Shown here piece after piece: positions 56,214-64,000 of a DNA stretch of 64,000 nucleotides (position 1 is its first letter; each line of letters begins with the position of its first letter). Source of the stretch: Marihabitans asiaticum (GTDB taxonomy: Bacteria > Actinomycetota > Actinomycetes > Actinomycetales > Dermatophilaceae); NCBI RefSeq assembly GCF_007828725.1, contig NZ_VIUW01000002.1, positions 186,001 to 250,000 on the forward strand, given 5' to 3'. The notes beneath the pieces were generated by a model. It was not told the DNA's origin, did not search any database, and saw only the letters and a list, made by a program, of their open reading frames with translations. The translations under genes were made by a program, and so were the position numbers.

Positions 56214-58024
56214 CCGTCCTCTGCCTGGCTCAGCTCGGCCTCCACGACCGACTCGTCGAGCTTGGTGAAGACCGGGGACGGTTTGGCGATCGTGGCACCG
56301 ACCCGGACCGGGCGGCTCTGCCAGGACGGGGTGCTCGAGTACTCCCCCGTCACGACCGGGTAGGTGCGCCCCTCGTCGCCTTCGTCGAGGCCCTCGACAT
56401 CCTGCAGCACCGGCATCGGCATGAAGTCGCCCTCGCCGCCGATGATCCCGTGGATGACGTTCGCGGAGTGCGGGAGGAAGGGCGCGAAGATCGTGTTGAG
56501 GTCGCTCACGCACTGCACGAGTGTGTGCAGCACGGTGGCCAGCCGCTCGCGCTGGTCCTCGCCCTTGAGCCGGAAGGGCTCGGTGTCGGTGACGTACTTG
56601 TTCACCTCGGCCACCGCCCGCATCGCGGCGGCGGTCGCGGCCTTGACCCGCTGCCGCGCCAGGAGCGAGCCGACCTCGTCGAAGGCGGCGAGGGTGCGCT
56701 CGCGGATCGCCTCGTCGACCGGCTCCAGCGGGCCCGGCTGCGGGATCTCGCCGAAGTTCTTGGCGATCATCGCCGCCGTCCGGTTGACGAGGTTGCCCCA
56801 CCCGCCGACCAGCTCGGAGTTGTTGCGCTGGACGAAGTCGGCCCAGGTGAAGTTCGCGTCCTGGCTCTCCGGGCCGGCGGCGCAGATGAAGTACCGGATC
56901 GCGTCGGGTCCGTACTTCTCGAGCACGTCCCGGATGTAGATGACGTAGCCCCGGGAGGTGGAGAACTGCTTGCCCTCCATCGTGAGGTACTCGCTCGAGA
57001 CCACCTCGGTCGGCAGGTTGAGCACGCCGAGATCACCCGGCTCACCCCCCTTCGCCCCTCGACCGGCATAGGCGAGCAGCTCGGCCGGCCAGATCTGGGA
57101 GTGGAAGGTGATGTTGTCCTTGCCCATGAAGTAGTAGGACTCGGACCCCTCGGCGGCCGCCCCCTCCACCCACCAGTCCCGCCACCGGTCGGGGTCGCCC
57201 AGGCGGCGGGCCCACTCGATCGACGCCGACAGGTAGCCCACGACGGCGTCGAACCATACGTAGAGCCGCTTGTTCGGGTTGTCCCGCCACCCGTCCAAGG
57301 GCACCGGGATCCCCCAGTCGATGTCCCGGGTCATGGCCCGGGGTCGGATGTCGTCGAGGATGTTCAGGCTGAAGCGGATGACGTTGGGCCGCCAGGTGCC
57401 CGAGGCCTCCCTGCCCTCGAGCCACTCGCGCAGCGCGTCGGCCAGCGCCGGCAGGTCGAGGAGGAAGTGCTGGGTCTGCACGAACTGGGGCGTCTCGCCG
57501 TTGATCCGGCTGCGCGGGTCGATCAGGTCGGTCGGGTCGAGCTGGTTGCCGCAGTTGTCGCACTGGTCGCCGCGGGCCTCCTCGTACCCGCACAGCGGAC
57601 AGGTCCCCTCGATGTAGCGGTCCGGCAGCGTGCGCCCCGTCGACGGGCTGACCGCCCCGCGGGTGGTCTGCTCGACCATGTAGCCGTTGCGCCAGATCTG
57701 GAGGAAGAGCTGTTGGGCGACCGCGTGGTGGTTCGCCGTCGTGGTGCGGGTGTAGAGGTCGTAGGAGCACCCGAGATCGGCCAGCTCTGCGGCGATGATC
57801 GCGTGGTTGGCGTCGACGAGCTCGCGCGCCGTCGTCCCCTCCTTCTCGGCCAGGACGAGGATCGGGGTGCCGTGCTCGTCGGACCCGCTCACCATGAGGA
57901 CGTCGTGGCCTGCCATCCGCATGTACCGGCTGAAGACGTCGGACGGGACGGCGAACCCGGCCACGTGGCCGAGGTGCCGAGGACCGTTGGCGTACGGCCA
58001 GGCGACAGCGGAGAGGACCTTCAT
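56210..58024 (-). CDS. metG: Methionyl-tRNA synthetase
   Basis: Class I synthetase, 604 aa. [13 protein letters not shown] is the HIGH motif and [11 protein letters not shown] stands for KMSKS. The four-cysteine zinc knuckle [18 protein letters not shown] lies near residue 145, and [11 protein letters not shown] lies near the end. No C-terminal tRNA-binding EMAP domain. ATG 58024; TAGGAT lies ten bases upstream, so the leader may be very short. Heads metG-tatD. Confidence 0.97.
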   Translation of the reverse strand: MKVLSAVAWPYANGPRHLGHVAGFAVPSDVFSRYMRMAGHDVLMVSGSDEHGTPILVLAEKEGTTARELVDANHAIIAAELADLGCSYDLYTRTTTANHHAVAQQLFLQIWRNGYMVEQTTRGAVSPSTGRTLPDRYIEGTCPLCGYEEARGDQCDNCGNQLDPTDLIDPRSRINGETPQFVQTQHFLLDLPALADALREWLEGREASGTWRPNVIRFSLNILDDIRPRAMTRDIDWGIPVPLDGWRDNPNKRLYVWFDAVVGYLSASIEWARRLGDPDRWRDWWVEGAAAEGSESYYFMGKDNITFHSQIWPAELLAYAGRGAKGGEPGDLGVLNLPTEVVSSEYLTMEGKQFSTSRGYVIYIRDVLEKYGPDAIRYFICAAGPESQDANFTWADFVQRNNSELVGGWGNLVNRTAAMIAKNFGEIPQPGPLEPVDEAIRERTLAAFDEVGSLLARQRVKAATAAAMRAVAEVNKYVTDTEPFRLKGEDQRERLATVLHTLVQCVSDLNTIFAPFLPHSANVIHGIIGGEGDFMPMPVLQDVEGLDEGDEGRTYPVVTGEYSSTPSWQSRPVRVGATIAKPSPVFTKLDESVVEAELSQAEDG

Positions 58025-58138
58025 GGGGCTCAATCCTAGGTGCGAGGCAGCGTGCGGGATGACCGGTGGTGCGCGTAGCGTTCCTCTCCAGCAGAGCGTC
58101 CCCGCCCCGGGGCCGCCCGGACCTCGAGGGGACCCCAC

Positions 58139-58744
58139 GTGCTTGCTGCTCTGACCGGGATGGGCCTGTCGGCTGCGGCCGGGCTCAACGCCTACGTCCC
58201 GTTCCTCATCATGGCGCTGCTGGCCCGGTTCACCGACATCGTGACGCTGCCGTCGGCCTACGCCTGGATGGAGTCCTGGTGGGCGATCGGCATCGGCGCG
58301 GTGCTGCTGCTCACCGAGGTCACCCTCGACAAGGTGCCCGCGGTGGACTCGCTCAACGACGCGATCCAGACCTTCATCCGCCCGGCGATGGGTGGGCTCA
58401 TGGGTGCAGCGGCGGTGGGCGCGGAGCGCATCGAGGAGTCCAGCTGGATGCAGCAGAACCCCTGGCTGGGTGTCGTCCTCGGCGTGGTCGTCGCCGGCCT
58501 CGTGCACGGGGGCAAGGCGGCGTCGCGCCCGGTGATCAACGCCGGGAGCGCGGGGGTGGGCGCTCCGGTGGTCTCCACGATGGAGGACGGTGCGTCGATC
58601 GGCATCAGCCTCGTCGCGATCTTCCTGCCGATCCTCGTCGTCCTCGTGCTCATCGCCCTGGCGGCGCTGCTCATCTGGGTGTGGCGCGCGTGGGTCAGGA
58701 TGCGTCGCCGGCCGACCCGGGCATCAGTGGTTCGTCCGTCCTGA
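58139..58744 (+). CDS. DUF4126 membrane protein
   Basis: 201 aa from GTG 58139, GAGGGG eight bases upstream. Begins [30 protein letters not shown] (in part), the DUF4126 signature; about four hydrophobic segments, with [21 protein letters not shown] between them. Function unknown. The 3' end overlaps the convergent TetR gene by 50 bases. Confidence 0.87.
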   Translation: MLAALTGMGLSAAAGLNAYVPFLIMALLARFTDIVTLPSAYAWMESWWAIGIGAVLLLTEVTLDKVPAVDSLNDAIQTFIRPAMGGLMGAAAVGAERIEESSWMQQNPWLGVVLGVVVAGLVHGGKAASRPVINAGSAGVGAPVVSTMEDGASIGISLVAIFLPILVVLVLIALAALLIWVWRAWVRMRRRPTRASVVRPS

Positions 58745-59315
58745 ACGCCTGGATGATGGTCCGGCCTACCCGCCGCACGTAGTCCGCCCGGTCCTGCGGC
58801 TCCTGCTCCAGGGCGGCGCTGAGAACGCCCTCGATCGCGGCGAGGATCGCCGGCGCCCGCAGCTCGGGCTCGGGCGTCTGGAGGCGGGTGAGCATGTGGG
58901 CGACGAGCTCGACCAGCCTGCGCCGTAGCGGATGCATGACCGCCGCAACGTCGGGGACCCGCACCGCCTCGAGCATGAGCTCTCCGCGCACCATGAGCAG
59001 CTCGGGCTCGTCGAGCCAGCTGACGAAGAGGTCGAGGGCGTCCTCGACGATCTCGTCCTCGTCGACCCCCGCCTCCACCGCCTCGATGATGACCGCGATG
59101 CGCGCCTCCAGCAGCGACACGACCCGCTCACCGGCAGCGGTGAGCAGCGCGAGCCTGGTCCGCAGGTAGCTCGAGGTGCTCCCCTCTGGAAGCCCCGCCT
59201 CGGCGTCGACCGCCCGGTGCGTCATCCCACGCAAGCCCGCCCTGGCGATCACCCGGACAGCAGCATCGGCGATGGCCGCCATCCGCGGCGAGAGTGGCTG
59301 CCTCGTCTCGGTCAT
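58695..59315 (-). CDS. TetR-family transcriptional regulator
   Basis: About 206 aa. N-terminal [43 protein letters not shown] (in parts) is the TetR DNA-binding region; the helical ligand domain follows. ATG 59315, or a GTG at 59324. Target unknown; the neighbouring DUF4126 and sdh genes are candidates. Confidence 0.87.
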   Translation of the reverse strand: MTETRQPLSPRMAAIADAAVRVIARAGLRGMTHRAVDAEAGLPEGSTSSYLRTRLALLTAAGERVVSLLEARIAVIIEAVEAGVDEDEIVEDALDLFVSWLDEPELLMVRGELMLEAVRVPDVAAVMHPLRRRLVELVAHMLTRLQTPEPELRAPAILAAIEGVLSAALEQEPQDRADYVRRVGRTIIQAFRTDEPLMPGSAGDAS

Positions 59316-59357
59316 CACGCGCACCGGGCATGGCGCGCCACGGATGCCACGCTCATC

Positions 59358-60101
59358 TCAGCGACGCGCTCGCGCCGCCACCCGCAGGTCCTTGTTCAGC
59401 TGGCTGATGACGTCGAGCGGGATCTCCTTGGGGCAGCTCGCCGCGCACTCGCCGATGTTGGTGCAGCCCCCGAAGCCTTCGTGGTCGTGCTGGGCCACCA
59501 TGTCCACGACCCGCGAGTTGCGCTCGGCCTGCCCCTGGGGCAGCTCGCCGAGGTGGGTGACCTTCGCGCCGAGGAAGAGCATGGCCGAGGCGTTCGGGCA
59601 TGCTGCGACGCACGCACCGCAGCCGATGCAGGTCGCGGTGTCGAAGGACCGGTCCGCCTGGACCTTGGGGACCGGCGTCGCGGCGGCGTCCGGAGCGGCT
59701 CCGGTGTCGACCGAGATGAAGCCGCCCGCCTGGATGATCCGGTCGAAGGCGGAGCGGTCGACCACGAGATCGCGAATGACCGGGAAGGCGTGCGCCCGCC
59801 ACGGCTCGATGGTGATCTCCTCGCCGTCGGAGAAGCTGCGCATGTGCAGCTGGCAGGTCGTCGTGACCTCCGGTCCGTGCGCGAGCCCGGAGATCATCAA
59901 ACCGCAGGTGCCGCAGATGCCCTCACGGCAGTCGCTGTCGAAGGCCACCGGCTCGATGCCGCGAGCCTGGAGGTTCTCGTTCAGCTCGTCGAGCATCTCC
60001 AGGAAGCTCATGTCCTCAGAGATGTCGTCCACGGTGTAGGTCTCGAAGCCGCCCGTGGCGTCCGGACCGTCCTGGCGCCAGATCTTCAGTGTCAGTCGCA
60101 T
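59358..60101 (-). CDS. sdhB: Succinate dehydrogenase/fumarate reductase iron-sulfur subunit
   Basis: 247 aa. The 2Fe-2S ferredoxin domain has [15 protein letters not shown] then TTCQLHM. The C-terminal domain has [18 protein letters not shown] and [18 protein letters not shown], giving 4Fe-4S and 3Fe-4S ligands. Start overlaps the sdhA stop as TAATG. Electrons pass from SdhA to the membrane subunit. Confidence 0.96.
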   Translation of the reverse strand: MRLTLKIWRQDGPDATGGFETYTVDDISEDMSFLEMLDELNENLQARGIEPVAFDSDCREGICGTCGLMISGLAHGPEVTTTCQLHMRSFSDGEEITIEPWRAHAFPVIRDLVVDRSAFDRIIQAGGFISVDTGAAPDAAATPVPKVQADRSFDTATCIGCGACVAACPNASAMLFLGAKVTHLGELPQGQAERNSRVVDMVAQHDHEGFGGCTNIGECAASCPKEIPLDVISQLNKDLRVAARARR

Positions 60102-62110
60102 TACTTGTAGCTCCGCTGCTTCATCTCGATGAACTCGTAGACCAGGTCTTCCTTGTGCAGGACGGGCTCGAGCTCGGCCGCGTCCTCTCCCTTCGTCGCG
60201 TACTCCCAGGCGGCGACGTAGGAGAAGTCCTCGTCGTTGCGCAGGGCCTCTCCCTCCTCGGTCTGCGACTCGGCACGGAAGTGCCCACCGCAGGACTCCT
60301 CCCGGTGCAGCGCGTCGATGCACATCAGCTCGCCGAGCTCGAGGAAGTCCGCCACCCGGCCGGCCTTCTCCAGGCTCTGGTTGAGCTGGTCGTTGCTGCC
60401 GAGGACCTTGACGTTGGTCCAGAACTCGGTCTTGAGCTCGCGGATGAGGCCGATCGCCTTCTGCAAGCCCTCCGCCGTGCGCTCCATCCCGCAGTACTCC
60501 CACATGATCGAGCCGAGCTCCTTGTGGATCGAGTCCACGGTGCGCTCGCCGTCACAGGTGAGGAAGTGCTCGATCCGGTCGGTGACGCTCCTGCGAGCCT
60601 CCTCGACCTCGGGGGCGTCCTCGGCGACGGGCTCGAAGGGGCCCTTGGCGAGGTAGTCGCGGATCGTGTTGGGCAGGACGAAGTAGCCGTCGGCGAGCCC
60701 CTGCATCAGCGCGGAGGCACCGAGTCGGTTCGCGCCGTGGTCGGAGAAGTTGGCCTCGCCGGTGACATAGAGGCCCGGGATGCTCGACTCCAGGTCGTAG
60801 TCCACCCAGAGGCCGCCCATGACGTAGTGCACGGCGGGGTAGATGCGCATCGGCACCTCGTAGGGGTTCTCCCCCGTGATCCGCTCGTACATGTCGAAGA
60901 GGTTGCCGTACTTGGACTCCACGGACTCGCGGCCCATGCGCTCGATCGCCGAGGCGAAGTCGAGGTACACCCCGCGGCGCACCTCGCGCTCCTCGCCGTC
61001 CGGGCCGACCTCGACGATCGCCGGACCGACGCCGCGCCCTTCGTCGCACATGTTCTTGGCCTGGCGCGAGGCGATGTCACGGGGCACGAGGTTGCCGAAG
61101 GAGGGGTAGATCCGCTCCAGGTAGTAGTCGCGGTCCTCCTCGGGGATGTCGCGGGGGTCCTTGTCGCAGTCCTCGGCGTTCTTCGGCACCCAGATGCGCC
61201 CGTCGTTGCGCAACGACTCCGACATCAGGGTGAGCTTGGACTGCTTGTCACCGTGCTGCGGGATGCAGGTCGGGTGGATCTGGGTGTAGCAGGGGTTGGC
61301 CATGTAGGCGCCCTTGCGATGCGCCCGCCAGGCGGCGGTGACGTTGCACCCCATCGCGTTGGTGGAGAGGAAGAAGACGTTGCCGTAGCCGCCGCTGGCC
61401 AGCACGACCGCGTCGGCGAGGTGGGTCTCGATCTCACCGGTGACCATGTCGCGGGCGATGATGCCGCGGGCCTTGCCGTCGATGACGACCAGCTCGAGCA
61501 TCTCGTGCCGGCTGAACATCTCCACCGTGCCCTTGGCGATCTGGCGCTCCAGCGCCTGGTAGGCACCGATGAGCAGCTGCTGGCCGGTCTGACCGCGCGC
61601 GTAGAAGGTGCGCTGCACCTGGACGCCGCCGAAGGACCGGTTGTCGAGCAGCCCGCCGTACTCCCGGGCGAAGGGGACACCCTGGGCGACGCACTGGTCG
61701 ATGATGTTCGGGCTGACCTCGGCGAGGCGGTAGACGTTGGACTCGCGCGAGCGGTAGTCGCCGCCCTTCACGGTGTCGTAGAAGAGGCGGTAGACCGAGT
61801 CTCCGTCGCCCTTGTAGTTCTTCGCGGCGTTGATCCCGCCCTGGGCGGCGATCGAGTGGGCCCGGCGCGGGGAGTCCTGGTAGCAGAACGTCTTCACGTG
61901 GTAGCCGGCCTCGCCCAGGGTGGCGCCGGCGGAGGCGCCGGCCAGTCCCGTCCCGACGATGATGACCGACAGCTTGCGCCGGTTGGCCGGGTTGACCAGG
62001 GCGTTCTCGAACTGGTGGCGCTCCCAGCGGGTCTCGATCGGGCCGTCGGGGGCCTTGCTGTCGGCGATCGGCTCGCCCTCGCGGTAGAGGCCGTCGATGA
62101 GTTCAGTCAT
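60101..62110 (-). CDS. sdhA: Succinate dehydrogenase/fumarate reductase flavoprotein subunit
   Basis: 669 aa. [22 protein letters not shown] is the FAD dinucleotide motif (in part), and [17 protein letters not shown] carries the flavinylated His. [21 protein letters not shown] and [12 protein letters not shown] are substrate-site blocks. The long C-terminus and single membrane subunit resemble mycobacterial Sdh1 (Rv0247c-0249c type). Second gene of sdhCAB. Confidence 0.96.
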   Translation of the reverse strand: MTELIDGLYREGEPIADSKAPDGPIETRWERHQFENALVNPANRRKLSVIIVGTGLAGASAGATLGEAGYHVKTFCYQDSPRRAHSIAAQGGINAAKNYKGDGDSVYRLFYDTVKGGDYRSRESNVYRLAEVSPNIIDQCVAQGVPFAREYGGLLDNRSFGGVQVQRTFYARGQTGQQLLIGAYQALERQIAKGTVEMFSRHEMLELVVIDGKARGIIARDMVTGEIETHLADAVVLASGGYGNVFFLSTNAMGCNVTAAWRAHRKGAYMANPCYTQIHPTCIPQHGDKQSKLTLMSESLRNDGRIWVPKNAEDCDKDPRDIPEEDRDYYLERIYPSFGNLVPRDIASRQAKNMCDEGRGVGPAIVEVGPDGEEREVRRGVYLDFASAIERMGRESVESKYGNLFDMYERITGENPYEVPMRIYPAVHYVMGGLWVDYDLESSIPGLYVTGEANFSDHGANRLGASALMQGLADGYFVLPNTIRDYLAKGPFEPVAEDAPEVEEARRSVTDRIEHFLTCDGERTVDSIHKELGSIMWEYCGMERTAEGLQKAIGLIRELKTEFWTNVKVLGSNDQLNQSLEKAGRVADFLELGELMCIDALHREESCGGHFRAESQTEEGEALRNDEDFSYVAAWEYATKGEDAAELEPVLHKEDLVYEFIEMKQRSYK

Positions 62111-62129
62111 GGGTGTCGGCTCCAGGTCC

Positions 62130-62843
62130 TCAGAGGCTCGAGAAGTACAGGTAGAACGGCGGGATGAGGAAGCCCACGACGATCAGGGCGGCAAGCACCT
62201 GCGCGGTCGTCTTCGCCACCGTCCGGGCTCGCGGGGTGCTGGTCAGGCCGAGGGTCTGGGACGCGCTCCACGCACCGTGGTAGATGTGCATCCCGAGCGC
62301 GATCATCGCGAGGGTGTAGATGAGCACCACCCAGATCAGCGAGAAGCTCGCCGAGACCATGACGTACGGGCTCTCCTTCACCGCTGCGGCGTCGGCCTCG
62401 CTGTTGAAGTTCGGCTTGACCAGCGTGAAGTGGATGAGGTGGAAGATCACGAAGAGCAGCAGCGTGATCCCGCCCCAGCGCATCGTGCGGGAGGCGAGCG
62501 AGGAGCTGATCGACTTCTTCACGGCGTAGCCCTGGGGGCGGGCGCTGCTCGAACGGCTCCACAGGGTGAAGGCGGCGTAGACGTGGCCGATGATCGAGGC
62601 GATGAGCACGATCCGCACGATCCACAGCAGCCCGCCGTACGGGAGCATCGGCTCGCCGATCTCGCGCAGGTGGTGGGCGTAGGTGTCGAACGCCTCCTGG
62701 CCGGCGAGCACCTTGAGGTTGCCGTACATGTGAAGAAGGACGTACAGCAGGAAGACGATGCCGGTGACCGCCATGAGCCACTTCAGGCCGATGGAGGACG
62801 ACATCACCCCCCGCTTCTCCGGCGCTGAGGTTGTCGTAGCCAC
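62130..62843 (-). CDS. sdhC: Succinate dehydrogenase cytochrome b subunit
   Basis: 237 aa from GTG 62843. Five transmembrane helices with candidate haem-ligand His: [36 protein letters not shown] and [12 protein letters not shown]. This is the single-subunit, five-helix (type B) anchor that binds two haems and menaquinone. First gene of the sdhCAB operon. Confidence 0.94.
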   Translation of the reverse strand: MATTTSAPEKRGVMSSSIGLKWLMAVTGIVFLLYVLLHMYGNLKVLAGQEAFDTYAHHLREIGEPMLPYGGLLWIVRIVLIASIIGHVYAAFTLWSRSSSARPQGYAVKKSISSSLASRTMRWGGITLLLFVIFHLIHFTLVKPNFNSEADAAAVKESPYVMVSASFSLIWVVLIYTLAMIALGMHIYHGAWSASQTLGLTSTPRARTVAKTTAQVLAALIVVGFLIPPFYLYFSSL

Positions 62844-62890
62844 GCGCTCAGACTACCGCGCCATAGAGCGCCCGAAGGGGTCAGGCAGAC

Positions 62891-64000
62891 CTAACCGGCG
62901 GCCCGGCCGGCTGCCGGCAGGGCGTCGAGCACCTGCTCGACAGCGGCGTCGTCGTGGGCTGCCGAGACGAACCAGGACTCGAAGGCGCTCGGCGGCAGGT
63001 GCACCCCCGCGTCGAGCATGGAGTGGAAGAACCGGCCGAAGGCTGCGGTGTCCTGAGCCTGTGCCTCGGCGTAGCTCGTGACGGCGCCGTCGACCCCTTC
63101 GGTGAAGAAGATGCTGAACATCGATCCCGCACGCTGCACGACGTGGGGAACCCCGGCGTCGGTCAGCGCGGTGTCGGCGGCCGAGGAGATGGTGTCGGCG
63201 ACGCTCTGCAGCCGGCCGTAGAGCGAAGGGGTGCACCCGCGCAGCGTGGCCAGGCCGGCGGCCGTGGCGACCGGGTTCCCCGAGAGGGTCCCGGCCTGGT
63301 AGACCGGGCCGTCCGGCGCCAGCTGCGCCATGATCTCGGCGCGCCCGCCGAAGGCGGCGGCCGGGAACCCGCCGCCCATCACCTTGCCGAAGGTGAAGAG
63401 GTCCGGTGCGCCGGAGGGATACCCGCCGGGACTGTTCCCCCCTTCGCCGGTCTCGAGGCCGTACCAGCCGGCCGCGCTGCAGCGGAAGCCGGTCATCACC
63501 TCGTCGCTGATGAGCAGCGCTCCGTGCTCGCGGGTGACCCGGCGCAGGCCCTCGGTGAAGCCGGGAGCCGGCGGGACGACACCCATGTTGCCCGGTGACG
63601 CCTCGGTGATCACGGCCGCGATCTCCTCACCGCGCTCGGCGAAGACCTGTTCGACCGCGTCGATGTCGTTGTAGGGGAGCACGATCGTCTCCCCCGCCGC
63701 GCTCGCCGGGACCCCGGCCGAGTCGGGCAGGGCGAAGGTCGCCACCCCGGATCCGGCGTGCGCGAGCAGCGCGTCGACATGACCGTGGTAGCAGCCGGCG
63801 AACTTCACCACAGCGCTCCGGCCGGTCACCCCCCGCGCCAGGCGAAGGGCGGACATCGTCGCCTCGGTGCCGCTGCTCACCAGGCGTACCTGCTCGACCG
63901 GCTCGACCCGCGCGACGATCTCGGCGGCGAGCGCCACCTCGTTCTCGCTCGGGGTGCCGAAGCTGAAGCCACGAGCCGCAGCCTCGGTCACGGCGGCGAG
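62891..64000 (-). CDS. hemL: Glutamate-1-semialdehyde 2,1-aminomutase, C-terminal part (N-terminus beyond the window)
   Basis: PLP enzyme of tetrapyrrole synthesis. At least 369 residues are visible; the frame is open at the right edge. [46 protein letters not shown] and [19 protein letters not shown] (PLP Lys) are intact. Missing roughly the first 80 residues. Haem made here would serve SdhC. Stop TAG at 62891-62893. Confidence 0.94.
   Translation of the reverse strand, partial: LAAVTEAAARGFSFGTPSENEVALAAEIVARVEPVEQVRLVSSGTEATMSALRLARGVTGRSAVVKFAGCYHGHVDALLAHAGSGVATFALPDSAGVPASAAGETIVLPYNDIDAVEQVFAERGEEIAAVITEASPGNMGVVPPAPGFTEGLRRVTREHGALLISDEVMTGFRCSAAGWYGLETGEGGNSPGGYPSGAPDLFTFGKVMGGGFPAAAFGGRAEIMAQLAPDGPVYQAGTLSGNPVATAAGLATLRGCTPSLYGRLQSVADTISSAADTALTDAGVPHVVQRAGSMFSIFFTEGVDGAVTSYAEAQAQDTAAFGRFFHSMLDAGVHLPPSAFESWFVSAAHDDAAVEQVLDALPAAGRAAG

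Overview
This is a GC-rich window, nearly fully coding and mostly on the minus strand. It encodes mycothiol S-conjugate amidase (Mca), an RpfB-type resuscitation factor, a DUF4307 protein, a CGNR regulator and many GTG starts, so it is an actinomycete chromosome. My inference is a Micrococcales member of the Intrasporangiaceae type. The gene order glmS/coaA, phoH2, uppS-like/hemolysin III/mca/greA, metB/cbs, ppx/DUF501/ftsB/eno, mazG/lipoprotein/mfd, pth/rplY, prs/glmU, ispE/rsmA/rpfB/tatD/metG is a deeply conserved actinobacterial order, recalled from the Mycobacterium tuberculosis Rv1007-Rv1095 region.

Layout. 0-5 kb: metabolite repair (nnr), glucosamine-6-P synthesis (glmS) and CoA synthesis (coaA). 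5-13 kb: a secreted lytic transglycosylase-like protein, PhoH2, a polyprenyl synthase, the Mca locus, greA, msrA and a small PIN toxin-antitoxin pair. 13-21 kb: FadH-type dienoyl-CoA reductase, SGNH esterase, Bax inhibitor-1 protein, cbs-metB, and a tRNA gene with a UAA anticodon but a short variable loop. 21-22.4 kb: a lone DUF559 nuclease-like gene bracketed by 30-bp palindromes. 22.4-33 kb: ppx-DUF501-ftsB-eno, then an aldehyde dehydrogenase remnant and a polysaccharide pyruvyl transferase of foreign look, then mazG-lipoprotein-mfd. 33-38 kb: an OafA-like acyltransferase and a TPM-domain protein next to PspA (envelope). 38-46 kb: pth, rplY, prs, glmU, tRNA-Gln, and the regulator pairs EamA/CGNR and Tam/MarR. 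46-50 kb: an iron-siderophore ABC operon behind a DtxR/IdeR-like box. 50-64 kb: ABC-F ATPase, ispE, rsmA, rpfB, tatD, metG, the sdhCAB succinate dehydrogenase operon and the C-terminal part of hemL.

Within operons the genes are tightly coupled: many junctions are GTGA, ATGA, TGATG or TAATG overlaps. Between operons there are strong GC-rich hairpins without U tracts.

The most striking signal is not a gene. The 9-mer GCGAAGGGG, often extended to GGGCGAAGGGGG, occurs about 50 times by my count, in both orientations, in genes, linkers and intergenic DNA, sometimes as an inverted pair. Base composition alone would give only about two. Its density (about 0.8 per kb) and lack of strand bias resemble the DNA-uptake sequences of Pasteurellaceae and Neisseriaceae. 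I know of no such system in Actinomycetota. Several other short dispersed palindromic families are present too.
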